A stretch of 64,000 nucleotides of DNA from Notospermus geniculatus (taxonomy: Eukaryota > Nemertea > Pilidiophora > Heteronemertea > Lineidae): positions 42,082 through 106,081 of the forward strand of contig NMRB01001631.1 of assembly GCA_002633025.1 (NCBI GenBank). The letters run 5' to 3'. The first letter of the stretch is position 1; the number at the start of each line of letters is the position of its first letter. Shown here piece after piece: positions 46,926 to 60,300 of the stretch. The notes under the pieces were generated by a model. It ran no database searches, was not told the origin of the DNA, and saw only the letters and a list, made by a program, of their open reading frames with translations. The position numbers and the translations under genes were made by a program.

Positions 46926-47395
46926 CATGCGTTGTCAAATGTTTGTTCCCTGTCCTGTCGGGGCAATTTTTCGTCCCGAGTTTCAACTAAACAGGAGGAG
47001 TGGAAAATGCACAGGTCATCCGTAGTTCAGGATTTTAAACATTCTCAATTTACACTGTGCATTTATGATAGGCTAGACTGGATCCATGTCCATGTTGTAG
47101 ATATATGTATAGTGCATGCAGAACTATATCAAGAGGCTAGGAGACCCTGTAACAGGAAAATGATAACACATGGCCTTAGGCAATATTAGGAATATTAAGA
47201 CATTATGACTTCACATTTCTCACAAGAGAAATAGGCTTTTGGAACCTTTGAAATGCCCCCTCCCCGTCGGGGCACGTTTTGTTCATGTTGAATGGGACTT
47301 GAGGGACCTGCNCCGCCCCCGGTGATGGAGTACACATATGTAATTAACAGCAGAAGCCGCGATCGCCTGTCAGGCAGTGTTGTTGAACTCTGTTG

Positions 47396-48799
47396 GCTAG
47401 GTTTTAAGGGACTGACAGCCCTTCTCATACATTGTGCCATGTCTCCTCAGCTCTGGCCAGGTTTAATTGGGTTTGAATGAAGACTGAATTTCCCAGGAAC
47501 AAATTTTTCTTTAGCATTTACTGGTTTCCTGTTGGCCTTTGAGCCCACAGTAAAGGAAATGTCATGAGGGTCTCACCAGACTGAAATAATGGTGCACTCT
47601 CATTATACATTCATTGAGAATGCTCTTTTAACATGTTTATCAGTGCATTGATGTCTGTGTGTTCATTCATTAGCGTGTTAAATGATAGTATGATAGTATT
47701 GTAAGTATAATGGCTAATCTGTACTTTCACAATTCCTTGGACCATCAGCAATGGTTGCCTCTGAGTATGTGGGCTTGATCCCCAGTCATACCCATTCTTC
47801 GTGAAATTGCCACGGAACGTTTCCTCGAGCACTCCGGTTTCCACCTGCATTGCTCTGGATACAACATTTGGTGGTTAAAGAAGCTTATTCTATGGTAACT
47901 TTCACGTGAGACTTTGTAAACAAGGTCGGGATATTCCTATTCCACAAGTATTTGTTGAATTGTGTGACAGAAAAACCCTCAATCCTATCATTGAACATAA
48001 AAAACTTATTTAAATCGTATTTCTGGTGAAGCCTATCCCGTTCATGTAGCATGTTACTAGAGTAATAAACGGGCAGGTTGAAAATAAAAAATTTTCATAA
48101 GTGTCGATGAATATTGAATTGAATGTACATGTATGTAAATTAATACATTGTCATAATCAGAATTGTTAGTGGTCTATCTCTTAGATTTGCCAGGGTGTAC
48201 TTCCCCTGTTCAGACTGCTCCTCCTGGTTCGTATTCGAACATTTGCAACAAAAGAGGGCTAAGATTGTGGCAAATGGCAATTTCATAAGAAGGCATGCGG
48301 TGCAAAAGTGACACCCTTGTGGCCAGTAGGGAAAAAACAAGTACAGAGGACTTTCCTACAGTGGACACCTCTGCCAGAAGAACACCCTCTATCATGTCTA
48401 TCAAGGACAGTACAGTTGACCCTAATTTGTCATTTTGACCTCTGTAATGAGGGCATCTCTCAATAAGGACAGGCACTCCCGAAGGGGATGATCACTCCAG
48501 GCCTGGGCCATCCTGGCACATTTTAGGTGCGATGGACCACGTAGATTTTAGGACCTTGTCGAGGAAATTTCTCAAACTTATTCATGGTGTATTCATTATA
48601 CTTGTAAAAGTACAGTATCCATATGTCACAATTTTTTATATACATGTAATCAGACTTGAAGTTTGTCAAACTGTAGATGAAACAATTATGTACATAATTC
48701 AATTCGTGCCACTACAATGATGATTATGTTGTGTGTACAGAACTTGATGTACTCCCTCAAATTGGGACGGATCGAATTTTCTGAACTGACTTGATGTGA
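47396..48799. repeat. 1.4-kb block left of the gap, duplicate copy 1
   Basis: Matches 49365-50774 in the same orientation with small differences. It ends at GACTTGATGTGA directly against the N run, where copy 2 reads on into new sequence. Confidence 0.92.
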
Positions 48800-49363
48800 N
48801 NNNNNNNNNNNNNNNNNNNNNNNNNNNNNNNNNNNNNNNNNNNNNNNNNNNNNNNNNNNNNNNNNNNNNNNNNNNNNNNNNNNNNNNNNNNNNNNNNNNN
48901 NNNNNNNNNNNNNNNNNNNNNNNNNNNNNNNNNNNNNNNNNNNNNNNNNNNNNNNNNNNNNNNNNNNNNNNNNNNNNNNNNNNNNNNNNNNNNNNNNNNN
49001 NNNNNNNNNNNNNNNNNNNNNNNNNNNNNNNNNNNNNNNNNNNNNNNNNNNNNNNNNNNNNNNNNNNNNNNNNNNNNNNNNNNNNNNNNNNNNNNNNNNN
49101 NNNNNNNNNNNNNNNNNNNNNNNNNNNNNNNNNNNNNNNNNNNNNNNNNNNNNNNNNNNNNNNNNNNNNNNNNNNNNNNNNNNNNNNNNNNNNNNNNNNN
49201 NNNNNNNNNNNNNNNNNNNNNNNNNNNNNNNNNNNNNNNNNNNNNNNNNNNNNNNNNNNNNNNNNNNNNNNNNNNNNNNNNNNNNNNNNNNNNNNNNNNN
49301 NNNNNNNNNNNNNNNNNNNNNNNNNNNNNNNNNNNNNNNNNNNNNNNNNNNNNNNNNNNNNNN
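48800..49363. other. assembly gap (564 N)
   Basis: Run of N separating two copies of the same 1.4-kb block. Confidence 0.99.
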
Positions 49364-49364
49364 G

Positions 49365-50774
49365 GTAGGTTTTAAGGGACTGACAGCCCTTCTCATACAT
49401 TGTGCCATGTCTCCTCAGCTCTGGCCAGGTTTAATTGGGTTTGAATGAAGACTGAATTTCCCAGGAACAAATTTTTCTTTAGCATTTACTGGGTTCCTGT
49501 TGGCCTTTGAGCCCACAGTAAAGGAAATGTCATGAGGGTCTCACCAGACAGAAATAATGGTGCACTCTCATTATACATTCATTGAGAATGCTCTTTTAAC
49601 ATGTTTATCAGTGCATTGATGTCTGTGTGTTCATTCATTAGCGTGTTAAATGATAGTATGATAGTATTGTAAGTATAAATGGCTAGTCTGTACTTTCACA
49701 ATTCCTTGGACCATCAGCAATTGTTGCCTCTGAGTGTGTGGGCTTGATCCCCAGTCATACCCATTCTTCGTGAAATTGCCACGGAACATTTCCTCGAGCA
49801 CTCCGATTTCCACCTGCATTGCTCTGGACACATTTGGTGGTTAAACAAGCTTATTCTATGGTAACTTTCACGTGAGACTTTGTAAACAAGGTCGGGGTAT
49901 TCCTATTCAACAAGTATTTGTTGAATTGTGTGACAGAAAAACCCTCAATCCTATCATTGGACATAAAAAACAAACTTACTTAAATCGTATTTCTGGTGAA
50001 GCCTATCCCGTTCATGTAGCATGTTACTAGGGTAATAAACGGGCAGGTTGAAAATAAAAAATTTTCATAAGTGTCGATGAATATTGAATTGAATGTACAT
50101 GTATGTAAATTAATACATTGTCATAATCAGAATTGTTAGTGGTCTATCTCTTGGATTTGCCAGGGTGTACTTCCCCTGTTCAGACTGCTCCCCCTGGTTC
50201 ATATTCGAAGATTTGCAACAAGAGGGCTAAGATTGTGGCAAATGGCAATTTCATAAGAAGGCATGCGGTGCAAAAGTGACACCCTTGTGGCCAGTAGGGA
50301 AAAAAACAAGTACAGAGGACTTTCCTACAGTGGACACCTCTGCCAGAAGAACACCCTCTACCATGTCTATCAAGGACAACAGAGTTGGCCCTAATTTGTC
50401 ATTTTGACCTCTGTAATGAGGGTATCTCTCAATAAGGACTGGCACTCCTGAAGGGGATGATCACCCCAGGCCTGGGCCATCCTGGCACATTTTAGGGGCG
50501 ATGGACCACGTAGATTTTAGGACCTTGTCGAGGAAATTTCTCAAACTTATTCATGGTGTATTCATTATACTTGTAAAAGTACAGTATCCATATGTCACAA
50601 TTTTTTATATACATGTAATCAGACTTGAAGTTTGTCAAACTGTAGATGAAACAATTATGTACATAATTCAATTCGTGACACTACAATGATGATTATGTTG
50701 TGTGTACAGAACATGATGTACATGTACTCCCTCAAATTGGGACGGATCGAATTTTCTGAACTGACTTGATGTGA
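49365..50774. repeat. 1.4-kb block right of the gap, duplicate copy 2
   Basis: Starts GTAGGTTTTAAGGGACTGAC, matching 47396 onward. Almost certainly the other haplotype of copy 1, not a biological tandem repeat. Non-coding. Confidence 0.9.
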
Positions 50775-51747
50775 AAGCCTATGTGTGACTTAACAGATTT
50801 GGAGTCATCCTGTTGTGCCTGTTGAAAAGTGGAGTTGGATGTTAAGGCACTGACTCCTTGATGTGGAAGTATATTCGTGTGAGTTGGTTCTCTGTGGGAA
50901 ACTCGGCTGTAGGCAAATATCTAGGCAAATATTTATGTCATTGAGTGCAGTGGTAAGCCAACCAACAAAAGTGAATTGCCCTGTGACTTTGAGACAAAAC
51001 TCCCACATAGAGGGCACCTTTGGACTCAGTTCTTGGCATCATCACGTGAAAGAAATGCCTGTAAGATGCAAAGTCGGTGCTTGCATGAAGAGGATGTGTA
51101 CCTGATTGTTGTGGTAGCACATTCGTGACTTAGATTAGAACGTACGTGTCTATAAGTAAAATATTCATTGAAATAAATGGCTTGAGTATGAGTTGTGTCA
51201 TTTGAATCATATACATGTACAGGCTACATATACCAATCTTAATGATTTCAGAAGACATGAGATTCGTAGGTACCCCACTATGTGATATTGTCTTGACACC
51301 TGCTGTTCAGAAAGCTAAAATACGTCTTGCTTTCTATCTGATGGGTTCACTTATTTGCACACTATCTATCTATAATCGAAGCATTCGTCTGAATGTGTAT
51401 AAATGCCTTGCTATTTTGTGTTTGGATGAAGTACTACAATGTATTTTGGAAAATAGCAATATTAGTGTCCGTACACGAATATGGTATTCACATGTATTGA
51501 TGTATGTGTACAAGTGAACAGGTATTCACATGTACGTATTCACAAATGAACATATTCACATTTATCAGTGTACATGTAGCACATTGAACCTGGAATTCAC
51601 ATGTATTGCTGTGTGCATGTACCGGTAAAGTAAATACAATAGTGTTATGTATTGTATTAGAGTTTACAAGTGAATACGATATTCACCTGCACTGAGACAT
51701 GCATGCTTTGGTCATTGGCCATTCCTGTTGCTGCAATTACATGGAAT

Positions 51748-51842
51748 TACACGGGGTGAGCCAGAGAAAGTGTCCCTCGAACAATAGGGAAACAATAGAA
51801 AATGCTATTTTTCGAGGGACACTTTCTCTGGCCCACCCTGTA
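51748..51842. mobile_element. 95-bp MITE, mariner-like ends
   Basis: Inverted ends TACACGGGGTGAGCCAGAGA and the imperfect complement ending GGCCCACCCTGTA, with arms of about 30 bases (AAAGTGTCCCTCGA). TA on both sides. Confidence 0.85.
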
Positions 51843-52100
51843 GAGTTGGTGACACGCTGGTTAGCAATGGCTTCACGGTGGCAAAGTTTGTTAACCAGTG
51901 CGTCCGTATACCTCAGATGTAATCGCAGCCTTTGGGTGACCTCCAAGACAAGTTGGGTCAGTTCACAGATACCTTTGGGGGAAAAAGGTCAAGCTAGCTA
52001 CATGTAAACCTTTTGGCTGTTAATCTATAGTGACCAGAAAACGTAGCGGGTTATGTGGTTTCCTAGTCACTCCAGATAACAAGGTTACCGGTAAACAACA

Positions 52101-52347
52101 ACCGCACACACACTGCAAGCAAAATGGCGAAGTAAACTTTACCAAGTGATGTGGCGAAAACCTTTAAATAGGCCCATTCTGGGAACATTGGCATGTACAA
52201 ACAGAGCGATCAGCGCTGATCACTCTCTGATTGCTCCCATTTTGGATATGCCAATACTTCCAGAGCATAAAGGTTTTCCCCACGTCGCTTGGCAAAATAT
52301 GCTTCGCTTCGCTTCACCATTTCGCTCGCAGTGTGCGCCTGGCCTTA
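52101..52347. mobile_element. foldback MITE with CACACTGCAAGCAAAATGG ends, copy 2
   Basis: Same ends and subterminal AAAACCTTTAAATA as 46659-46925, with a diverged interior. The right end is CGCAGTGTGCGCCTGGCCTTA. Confidence 0.8.
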
Positions 52348-53078
52348 CCATGCCAGTGTGACTATGGGTCACCTTGTGCTGCAAAATTCATGTGCTTAAT
52401 TTTTTTGTTTCTTTTTCGTACCCTGTTTGGTATTTTCAAAAATGTAATATTGTCGTTGGTAAGGAGGCCAGAATTAATGCTTAAATAATGTGATTATAAA
52501 CTAGGGATATTTCTGTCTTGTCCAGTAGTCATATGATGTTGTTATTAATCGACATGCAATCTGAAATTGGTGCAACTATGGCAGTTAGTAATTTCGAATA
52601 AAACGTTCTGTCTTGATGAAATAGTAGGCCCTATGCCGTGGTCACTTTATTCTCGAAACAAACGTCAAAATGATTTTCTGGTTTCACGCAACAGCATCCT
52701 ATTTTGTCAGCTAAATTTCTTCAATTTTGTTCTCCCCAATAAAATCTACGTACGACATCCCTCTCATGAGTTATTTCTTCAAGTTTCGGCGAATGAATGA
52801 CGATTTCTTACAGCAGTTCTTACAGGATTCGAACCCTCAACCTCCCGTGGTATCCACACCAGTAGGATGCTACAGTTCCTTGTCGACATTGAAAAATGAC
52901 AAAGCGAACTTACTACCCTTTGTTGACAAATAATTAAGATGTTGAAGGTTCCTTGGGTCGTAAAGAAAGCTCTGTCAACTCGTGACATTGATGTTCTGTC
53001 TATCAGCTGATCGCCAGGCCGATGGGCCTCTTGTTGAGCACCGAGCGCGCTCCGCCGTGCTGATACTGATTTCGCTAG

Positions 53079-53406
53079 GATTGGGACGCGGTTCGCAGGA
53101 AATCGCTGTACGGAATCCCCTGATTATTCACCAGTTGCCCTATCTATTGTCAGACCAGGTCTGAAAGAAGGGATTCTTCGAACCGACCGATACTGACCGT
53201 GTTTTGGGTGATTTTTTGTGGCGAATAGTGCCGAGATTTGACTGATTTTCGGGATTGTGACGCGGTTCGCAGGAAACCGCTGTACGGAATCCCCTGATTC
53301 GTCACCACTCGGCCGTATTTATTGTCGGGCCAGGTGTGAAAGAAGGGATTCTTCGAACCGATCGATACTGAGCGTGTTTGGGGTGATTCATATAGCGAAA
53401 ATGCCC
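53079..53406. repeat. two tandem ~173-bp units
   Basis: GACGCGGTTCGCAGGAAAYC, TACGGAATCCCCTGATT and GAAGGGATTCTTCGAACCG occur twice, 173 bases apart. The open frames across them are by-products. Confidence 0.85.
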
Positions 53407-53888
53407 CCGGCCGAACATATTGGCCCAGGAAAACCGATCCTATTCCTTCACGATGTAGGCTATCTGATCCTCGGGACCGGCTTTCCATATATGAGGGATG
53501 GAACAAATCAATCCATTAGTAATTTGATAGCAGAGCATGGGCAGAGGTTATTGTTCTGTTTGAGGAAGGAGAAGAATTTGGAATGGAGAAAGTCTGACCC
53601 ATACTTAAATTGTGAACTGTGAAGTCGCCTTCGGTGTTAGACAACAAGTAAGTTGTGTTTTATTCTTTCTCCTGCAAGCTAAGGTAAAATGCTTCTTAAT
53701 CTCATTATTTCACATGTCAATTTCCCTTCATTAGGCCTACATGTATATTTCCCGTGATGAGAGTAAACTTGAAATGTACGGTTAAATAAAAAAACACATT
53801 TTGTTGAAATCCGTGCAGTGGTATTTGACTCTAGGATGTAGGCCGAGTTACCGAAAAGCATTCAACACTGTGTTCCGGACTTTTCAGA

Positions 53889-56049
53889 ATGCCTTGGAAA
53901 ATACCATTACTAGTGATTTCTAGCTTTGTGGTCTTGGTTATGACAGCAAGACCAAAGCCCAGATTTACACAACGTAAGTAAATTAATTCATAGAAGACTT
54001 GTACAAGTAGTTGATTTTTGACAGAACGGACCTAATAAAGGATTAATTCAAATGAACTGATGGGCTAACGTTCTCATGACCTAATTAATTTGAACGGATT
54101 ACATGTAAATATCAAGATAGAATGTGTGATTATTGTAACACCGGTCAAGTCCGTGACGAATTTCACTTTATGCTTGTGCATGTGTCCCACTCCATCAGAT
54201 CTACGTGGTTTAATTTATTCGTCGTCCTACTGTGCCAAAACTAAGTCAGCTTTTAATTTTTCAATAAGGATGGTAATCATACAAATATAGCCAGGTTTCT
54301 TTTTAAATGTAATAAAAATTTCCGTTTCCTCTAATTTGCTCTTGTAACTGCTTTCTCGGCTGTTTTCGCTCCCGGCTTACATGTATATTCCTAGAAGAAT
54401 ACTTATTCCTACTTTTACAAATTCTTGACGAAATGCAAGTAGGCCTACTTATTGTTGCATATTTCTTGTGTCTCCACCATTTTGATGTTCTGCTTGTACA
54501 GTACATGTATTAATTGTGTGAGTAATAAAAAATTGAATTGAATTTTAACATTACGAAGCAACTGTAAAAATGAATCGATTATAAAAAACGTTTCATTCCA
54601 GTAAAAACGGCCACGCAAAGACAATGCATCGCTCTGGGTCCAGGCTTTCAGGTTCATTTTAGTGAAACGTTTGGTCAACTGGAGAATAAAAAGATCATAT
54701 ACCATGACAAAATTGGCCCTTGTCGCTACACGTGCACTCATTCACTACTGGTACTCAAGGGACAGGAGTGCTTGGGGTATGAATACAACTGGAAAACGAA
54801 AATGTGTAAGATTACCCTAAACAAGATTGTAAGGAACATGCATATCGGTCGTGGATTTCCAATTTGTGTCAGAGACAGTAAGTTATTCCTGTTTATAGTG
54901 TCCAAGTATGGGCCTTTCCAACAAAGATGGCGGACTAACAATCTACCAAATGACGTCACAAAATCAACCAAATGACACGTAATGGCCGCTCAACGGCACG
55001 CTAAGTTGGTCAAGCGGGCCTTGGGCGCAAATGTTTCTTGGTAAAATAATTGTCTGAGAGGATACCATTTGGAATTGTTATATCATTCTAGAACAACTTT
55101 AATATGGCCACGACGTCATGCAGGAGAACTTGTAGGCCACCATCTTTGTTGGAAATGTTTGTCCACCGGGAAGTTCTTTTTCGAAACAAATTTCGGTTCT
55201 TGAGTAAAGATTCAAACAAAGTAGGCCTAGATAAGATCTTCATCTGCTTTCATCCGGTTTGAGGCATTTGAGAATGTAGCGCCACGGGTTTTGAGAATGT
55301 AAATTAGCGCCTCGGGTTTTGGCAACATTTTCGGTCGGTCCGGTACGCCCGACAATCATTGACCTCTGGTCTGAACATAGAGTAAACCGGTACTGCCTTT
55401 CTACAGATTGGTACAGGGGACACCGCCGCCGCCGGAACCGAGGTTCAGGGAAACGACGAAATGGAAGGAATCGACGAAGGAGGAACCAGATGAGGAGGGC
55501 AGGTGGTCGCCGTGGGAAACCGAGAAACTTGAGGAGGCCTCGTCNTGTCAGGATGATAATGGGAATGCTGACGAGTGTTTATCCAGTAGCGGGCCCTGTC
55601 CGTCTGGGTTCACGATTTCGTTCATGATGCTTTCTCCACGAGGTGCGCCGTGGCGCGTCGTCGTGTCAAAGGGGTCGCTGAGATTTATCTTAACCTCAAG
55701 AGGACGGAGGCGTATCCGAGTAAAAGGGTATTCCCTGGAGCACAGTTTCTTCAGGGGAAAAACGCTGCTGGATAAGGGAGGATGGATGCACGTGGCGATC
55801 GTCGTAAATGCCAAGTCAAAGGCCAGGGTCGTCGTGAATGGGGTCAAGGTGAAAGCTCGACAAATGAAACCAAGTGGCAAGCCTGAAGACGTGTTGAAAG
55901 GGGCGACGATGATCGGCACTCTGCCCATACCGTCTGGAGAATGTTCATCTAGAATGGGGATCCGTTTAGACGAACTCAGGTTGTGGAATAGGTCCATCTG
56001 TCGCCATAGCACTGAGCGCCTGTATAAATTTGAGAAGGGTAAACTCTGA
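53889..56049 (+). CDS. secreted PAN/apple plus LamG-like protein
   Basis: Exon 1 (53889-53973) encodes a signal peptide (MPWKIPLLVISSFVVLVMTA). Exon 2 (54602-54877) encodes a PAN/apple-type module (PCRYTC...QECLGYEYNWKTKMC). Exon 3 (55407-56049, TGA) encodes a LamG/pentraxin-like sandwich (SGFTISFMMLSPRG, GGWMHVAIVVN, ARVVVNGVKV, IRLDELRLWNRSI). Both introns end phase 1 upstream. In phase 1 the start of exon 3 reads as an Arg-rich linker and would join the LamG frame only if the single n at 55545 stands for 2 (mod 3) bases. The other frame is open through the n but reads Pro/Glu-rich and needs a phase-2 donor. Exon boundaries are therefore solid but the linker is not; about 334 residues. An acceptor abuts the start codon, so a 5' UTR exon precedes it. 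Role unknown; probably extracellular carbohydrate or protein binding. Confidence 0.72.
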
Positions 56050-57344
56050 AGCAAGCAGCAGCACAGGCAAATCTAACATCACTTTGGGAATTGCATTGTG
56101 GTCAGTCATCGAATGCAGAAAAACGGCTCGTGGATGCGTTCGGCATATTTAGCTCTCCTTTCATTGGAAATATCTTGGAGGAACAACCCATTTTGGTTCC
56201 CGAAGCCACCGCTAGGGCTAGAAGGCTTCGGCTCTGGCTGCCATTTTGTTGCTGACGTCACTGTAACGGTCCATTTTCTGGTAAAATTTCATTCTCCTCC
56301 GTTCTACAAAACGGCGATTATTTTGAGTTTTTGTTACAGATCTGCAACACATACCAACTTTCTCATCAACAGAAACTTCCATTTCGCACGATTCGGCGTG
56401 TTCAATCACATTAGCACCCACGTGGTTACCGGCATTCCATTCTAAAAATAACCCGGGATGTCAACATAACGGTATCCGCGCATGCGCACTGAGATCCGCG
56501 ACAAATTTTTGTCGCGAAAATGGCAGCCAGAGCCGAAGCCTTCTAGCCCTAGCGGTGGCTTCGGGAACCAAAATGGGAACAACCGACATGTTAGACTGGT
56601 TTCCGTTTTCACCGGTATGATTAAGTACTGAGATACTGTACATGTTGTCCATAATCACGTGATCTTGGTAAGACCTGGAACCAATCTTCTGAAATGTGTA
56701 GCTCTTGAAATGCTTAAAACAGAGTGGGAATAAAACTATCATGCATTTAATATCATCTTATTTAATGTACGTAAATATAATTTTCATGTCTCCCCAAAGG
56801 ATGGTCTATGCACCATTCACCCTCGCTGGCTATAGGCCTACCTAGAGCTCCCACGCTTTAGCAACATCGTCGATGTTTTTTACAACTAGATCTATGTCGA
56901 AACGATCCCATCCTTTTCTATAACAAGCAAATAACAATAAATGCATGTCTTCTAACCTGCTTGGCGGAGTGGCGGCTTTAGATGAGGTTGGTCACCTCGC
57001 CCATGCCCAGTATTCGGTTGCAAATTGAATTGCAAATTGCAAATTGAAAGTAATTCAGTAGGGTAAGCAAATACGATTAAAAAACAAAAATATATTATGG
57101 AATCATATTCTATATTACCGAGCACTTAAAAAGTATTTTGAGCTCCCCAAACAAACGCAGAATTGGAAATTCGAATCCTTTTCCATTAGCGTGTTTGTGA
57201 AGCGGTGTTCTCACGCTGAAAGGACCGCCACCGAATCTTATTTGATTGGTCGACGTCATGGTGACCCGGATGTACGGGTATATTAGGCAGGCGATGTAAC
57301 GATTTTCATCATTACTCTTTGGCGCCTGCAGGAGAGGAGGCAAA
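56050..57344. other. intergenic DNA with a Mutator-like MITE
   Basis: Between two same-strand secreted-protein genes. Holds the element at 56189-56575, AATAAA at about 56729 (possible poly(A) signal of the PAN-LamG gene) and, close to 57345, the promoter of the sushi gene. No other coding sequence. Confidence 0.6.
56189..56575. mobile_element. Mutator-like MITE, 59-bp perfect TIRs, 9-bp TSD
   Basis: Terminal arms starting CATTTTGGTTCCCGAAGCCA are identical inverted complements for about 59 bases. GGAACAACC flanks both ends (56180-56188 and 56576-56584). A 9-base target duplication with long TIRs is the mark of Mutator/MULE elements. No transposase inside 387 bp, so non-autonomous. The perfect arms suggest a recent insertion. 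Confidence 0.85.
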
Positions 57345-60300
57345 ATGAAGCTGTGGTTCTGTTGTGTACTTTTGGTGGCCATCTGCGGTAAGTTTCATTC
57401 CAATTCATTTCAAACATTACCAAAGAACATTACAGACGTTAATCTCTAATTTTTTATCGACCTCTTGGAATCATATCATAAGCCGTGTTTACACCTGAGG
57501 AAATTGCCGGACCTGACCCGGCTCTGACCCGCCTTTTTTGCGTTTACACCTATGAAAATCGGATCCGGATTAAAAATTGCCGGACTAATTTAGCCCACTT
57601 TCGCTCGGCGGGTCTGATCCGGATTATACTTTAGCCCGGCAATTTCAAAGGTGTGGACAGAAAAATGCCGGGCTAAAACGTTTACTGAGCCCACCGACAG
57701 GTGTCGGTCTGCTAAAATTGAATGGGTGGTGTGTCTATAAATAGCATGGCCAGCGTTCAATATCGTAAGACGAATAATAGGTGTGGACAGAAAATTCAAT
57801 GGATCCGGGTTAAATTCGAACCCGGGCCTGGAAAAATTGCATAGGTGTAAACACGGCTAATGTAAGCGATTGCAAGCAAGGTTGCTAGAAACGTGGAACA
57901 CCAAATAGATACCTCTGACTCTCACTCTAACATTACTTTATCATCCAATCATTATTTGTCAAGCCAGGGATCCACTTTTGCTAGATTTGCAGCGAGTTTA
58001 CGGGAGTTGAAAAAAATCCAGAGGTAACTCAATGAACATAAAACGTTTACATCACACAACTGTCAATTACGATCAAATTCAGGTTCGCTTCTTGCACATA
58101 AAATTTTGTTCACTGTAATGGTAGATTTAAAAACGACAAACAATGTAATATTAAAATGGTTGTATTCTATTCTTTTTATTGTTTTATGGCTCCTTTGCTT
58201 CTTTGTCCTTAAAACCCTAAGGCTTCCCTTACATAGAAGTATTCGGTATACGAAAACGCGGGTTAACAAAGGCATTCCGAGGATTCACCACCGTGAAGCC
58301 ATTGTTAACCGGCATTTTCGTATACCGTATACTTCCATGTAAAGGAAGCCTTACAGTCATGCGTTAAGAGTATACATGTAGTTTAGTTACATGTGTTCAC
58401 TAACTTTCCAGTTCACATGTTTACTAACCCAGGAAAACATTATGTGAAAATCAGAATGTCAAATCTGTCCCGTACTGGACATCGAAAAGTCCCGTACGAC
58501 ACACTCCAAAAAGTCAAATTTGAATTTGGCTCTAAAATAAAAGTACGGTACATGTACTAGTATTGTTCAATGCATTTAGTTACCTTGGTATAGATCACCA
58601 CTTTACTATCATTATTTCGTGTAGACAATGGCATATGAGAACAATATAAGCAACGATTCCACTGCTTGATTTCCTACTTAAGACAAAACTTCTAGATTGA
58701 GCCTTTAATATATTACCTCTTGGGACAATGGTTCCAAACGAATCCTATATATCATATAAATGCAAAAACTGATGACTAACTGGCCTGTCAGCAAATAGGG
58801 CCTGACACAATACAATGTAAAAACGTGAACTCCAAACATAGGTACAATTAAAGTTTGGACTTAATACCGGTACTGATGATGAAGTAGGCCTAGCTAGTTC
58901 TTGTGTTAATCTGTTTTTACTCCAAAACCTGAGATTATGTCATTTTGATCGCTATTAAAATTTCGCCTGCTGAATGTCGCATATAGGGAAAGCCCTCAGT
59001 AAGGAATGTAAGCACCCAGCGTTCAGCTCAGCCATCCCGGACGGTAGAGCGGTCAGCATCAGCTGCCCGAAACATTTCAAGCAAGTGAAAGGAACGCCCA
59101 AGACCCTCACATGCAAAAATGGTGTCCTCTCGCCAGATGTGTCGAAAATCAAGTCGTTCTGTGACCGTACGTATTGGTTTTTGTTTTTCTTGTTACATGT
59201 ATAACCTCGGGCTAATCAACCACGGTAGATCAACACGAGGTTCAGGTGGGCCTGTGTTATTCGTGGGAAAACAAAACAAGTACACGTGTTCTTAAGGAAT
59301 AATCAAATCCTGGTTCGAGGCTATATTTTGCCCACGTTTTGGAAGGAACCACACGCACAATCCTGTTGAAATCAACCATTCGAACTAAGACTAAATTGTG
59401 TAGATCATCCTAGTCTTTACTCAACGCACTGCGGAGTTTTGAATTCTTTTAATGGACCATTGTCTTAGAAGAACTGAGTTGGTTGATACGAAAATAGGAA
59501 CAAAAATAGCCTCGAAACGACGTTGATTCCCCCACGGTTACGGACAAATTCTTTGGTTATCTCTCTGGCGGATTATTGTCACGAGGTTTCGTTTTTTCAG
59601 CGATTGGTTCCTGCCAGCTCTCCGCCCTTTGGAAGTCTTGGTTTGGTCACCAGCCAATGCCACCAACCTTCAAACCCGGGCAGCTCATCAACATCCCAAA
59701 AGGGATGTGCACTCAAAGAGGATTCAAAATCAGCCCAGCTCTTCTCAAAGAGAAAATGCAACTTAAGTGCCAAATTGATGGAAGGTGGAACTTGAATCTT
59801 AAAAAGCCACCGTGTATATGTAAGTTAGATTTATTTGTCAATGTAGCTGAACATTACATGTGGGCCTACATGTACGGTCGTTGTTGTTGCAACGTTTCCT
59901 TTGTAATGCAGTTGTGAAAGGAATGGTACTCCTAGAATGTAAGCCTGAGTTCAGTCGTCTGGTATTGCATTAATATTCATATATTCGAATGGTTTTGACT
60001 TCTTTAGCCATATATTGTGATCCCTCGTTAATAAGAAAACTGGTGTAACAGTAAAGAATGACCCCTATAAAAACTGTCCGCTTCTGATCTGTTGTAAAAG
60101 GACCTTTTGCTCTTGGGACAGTTTTTCCAGGGGACAGTCTTTCTATTCATACCAGGTGACTTCACGTCGGCTTGCAACGAACTGATGAAGTTTTAGTAAC
60201 CATTAGAGTGTAAGACGTTAGCTGTCTAGTTGACTTTCTGAGTACATGTAAATCAGCATAATAGGAGCTGTCAGCGAGTTGACCACTAGGTGTCACGACG

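Larger units (their letters stand above)
46566..48799. other. GDI 3' flank with MITE and start of a duplicated block
   Basis: Immediately after the stop are TTAATTAAA (possible ATTAAA signal at 46575-46580), a MITE at 46659-46925, a lone n at 47312, and from 47396 a block repeated at 49365. Long 3' UTR is possible. No coding exon seen. Confidence 0.5.
50775..53078. other. intergenic repeats
   Basis: Degenerate ATTCACATGTA words at about 51485-51680, a MITE at 51748-51842, a MITE at 52101-52347, and a minus-strand tRNA-like B box (GGTTCGAATCC) near 52825. No gene recognised. Confidence 0.5.

Noticed and set aside
52800-52880. Possible minus-strand tRNA gene with a GGTTCGAATCC B box
   Set aside because: No matching acceptor stem or convincing A box. 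At best a SINE or tRNA relic.
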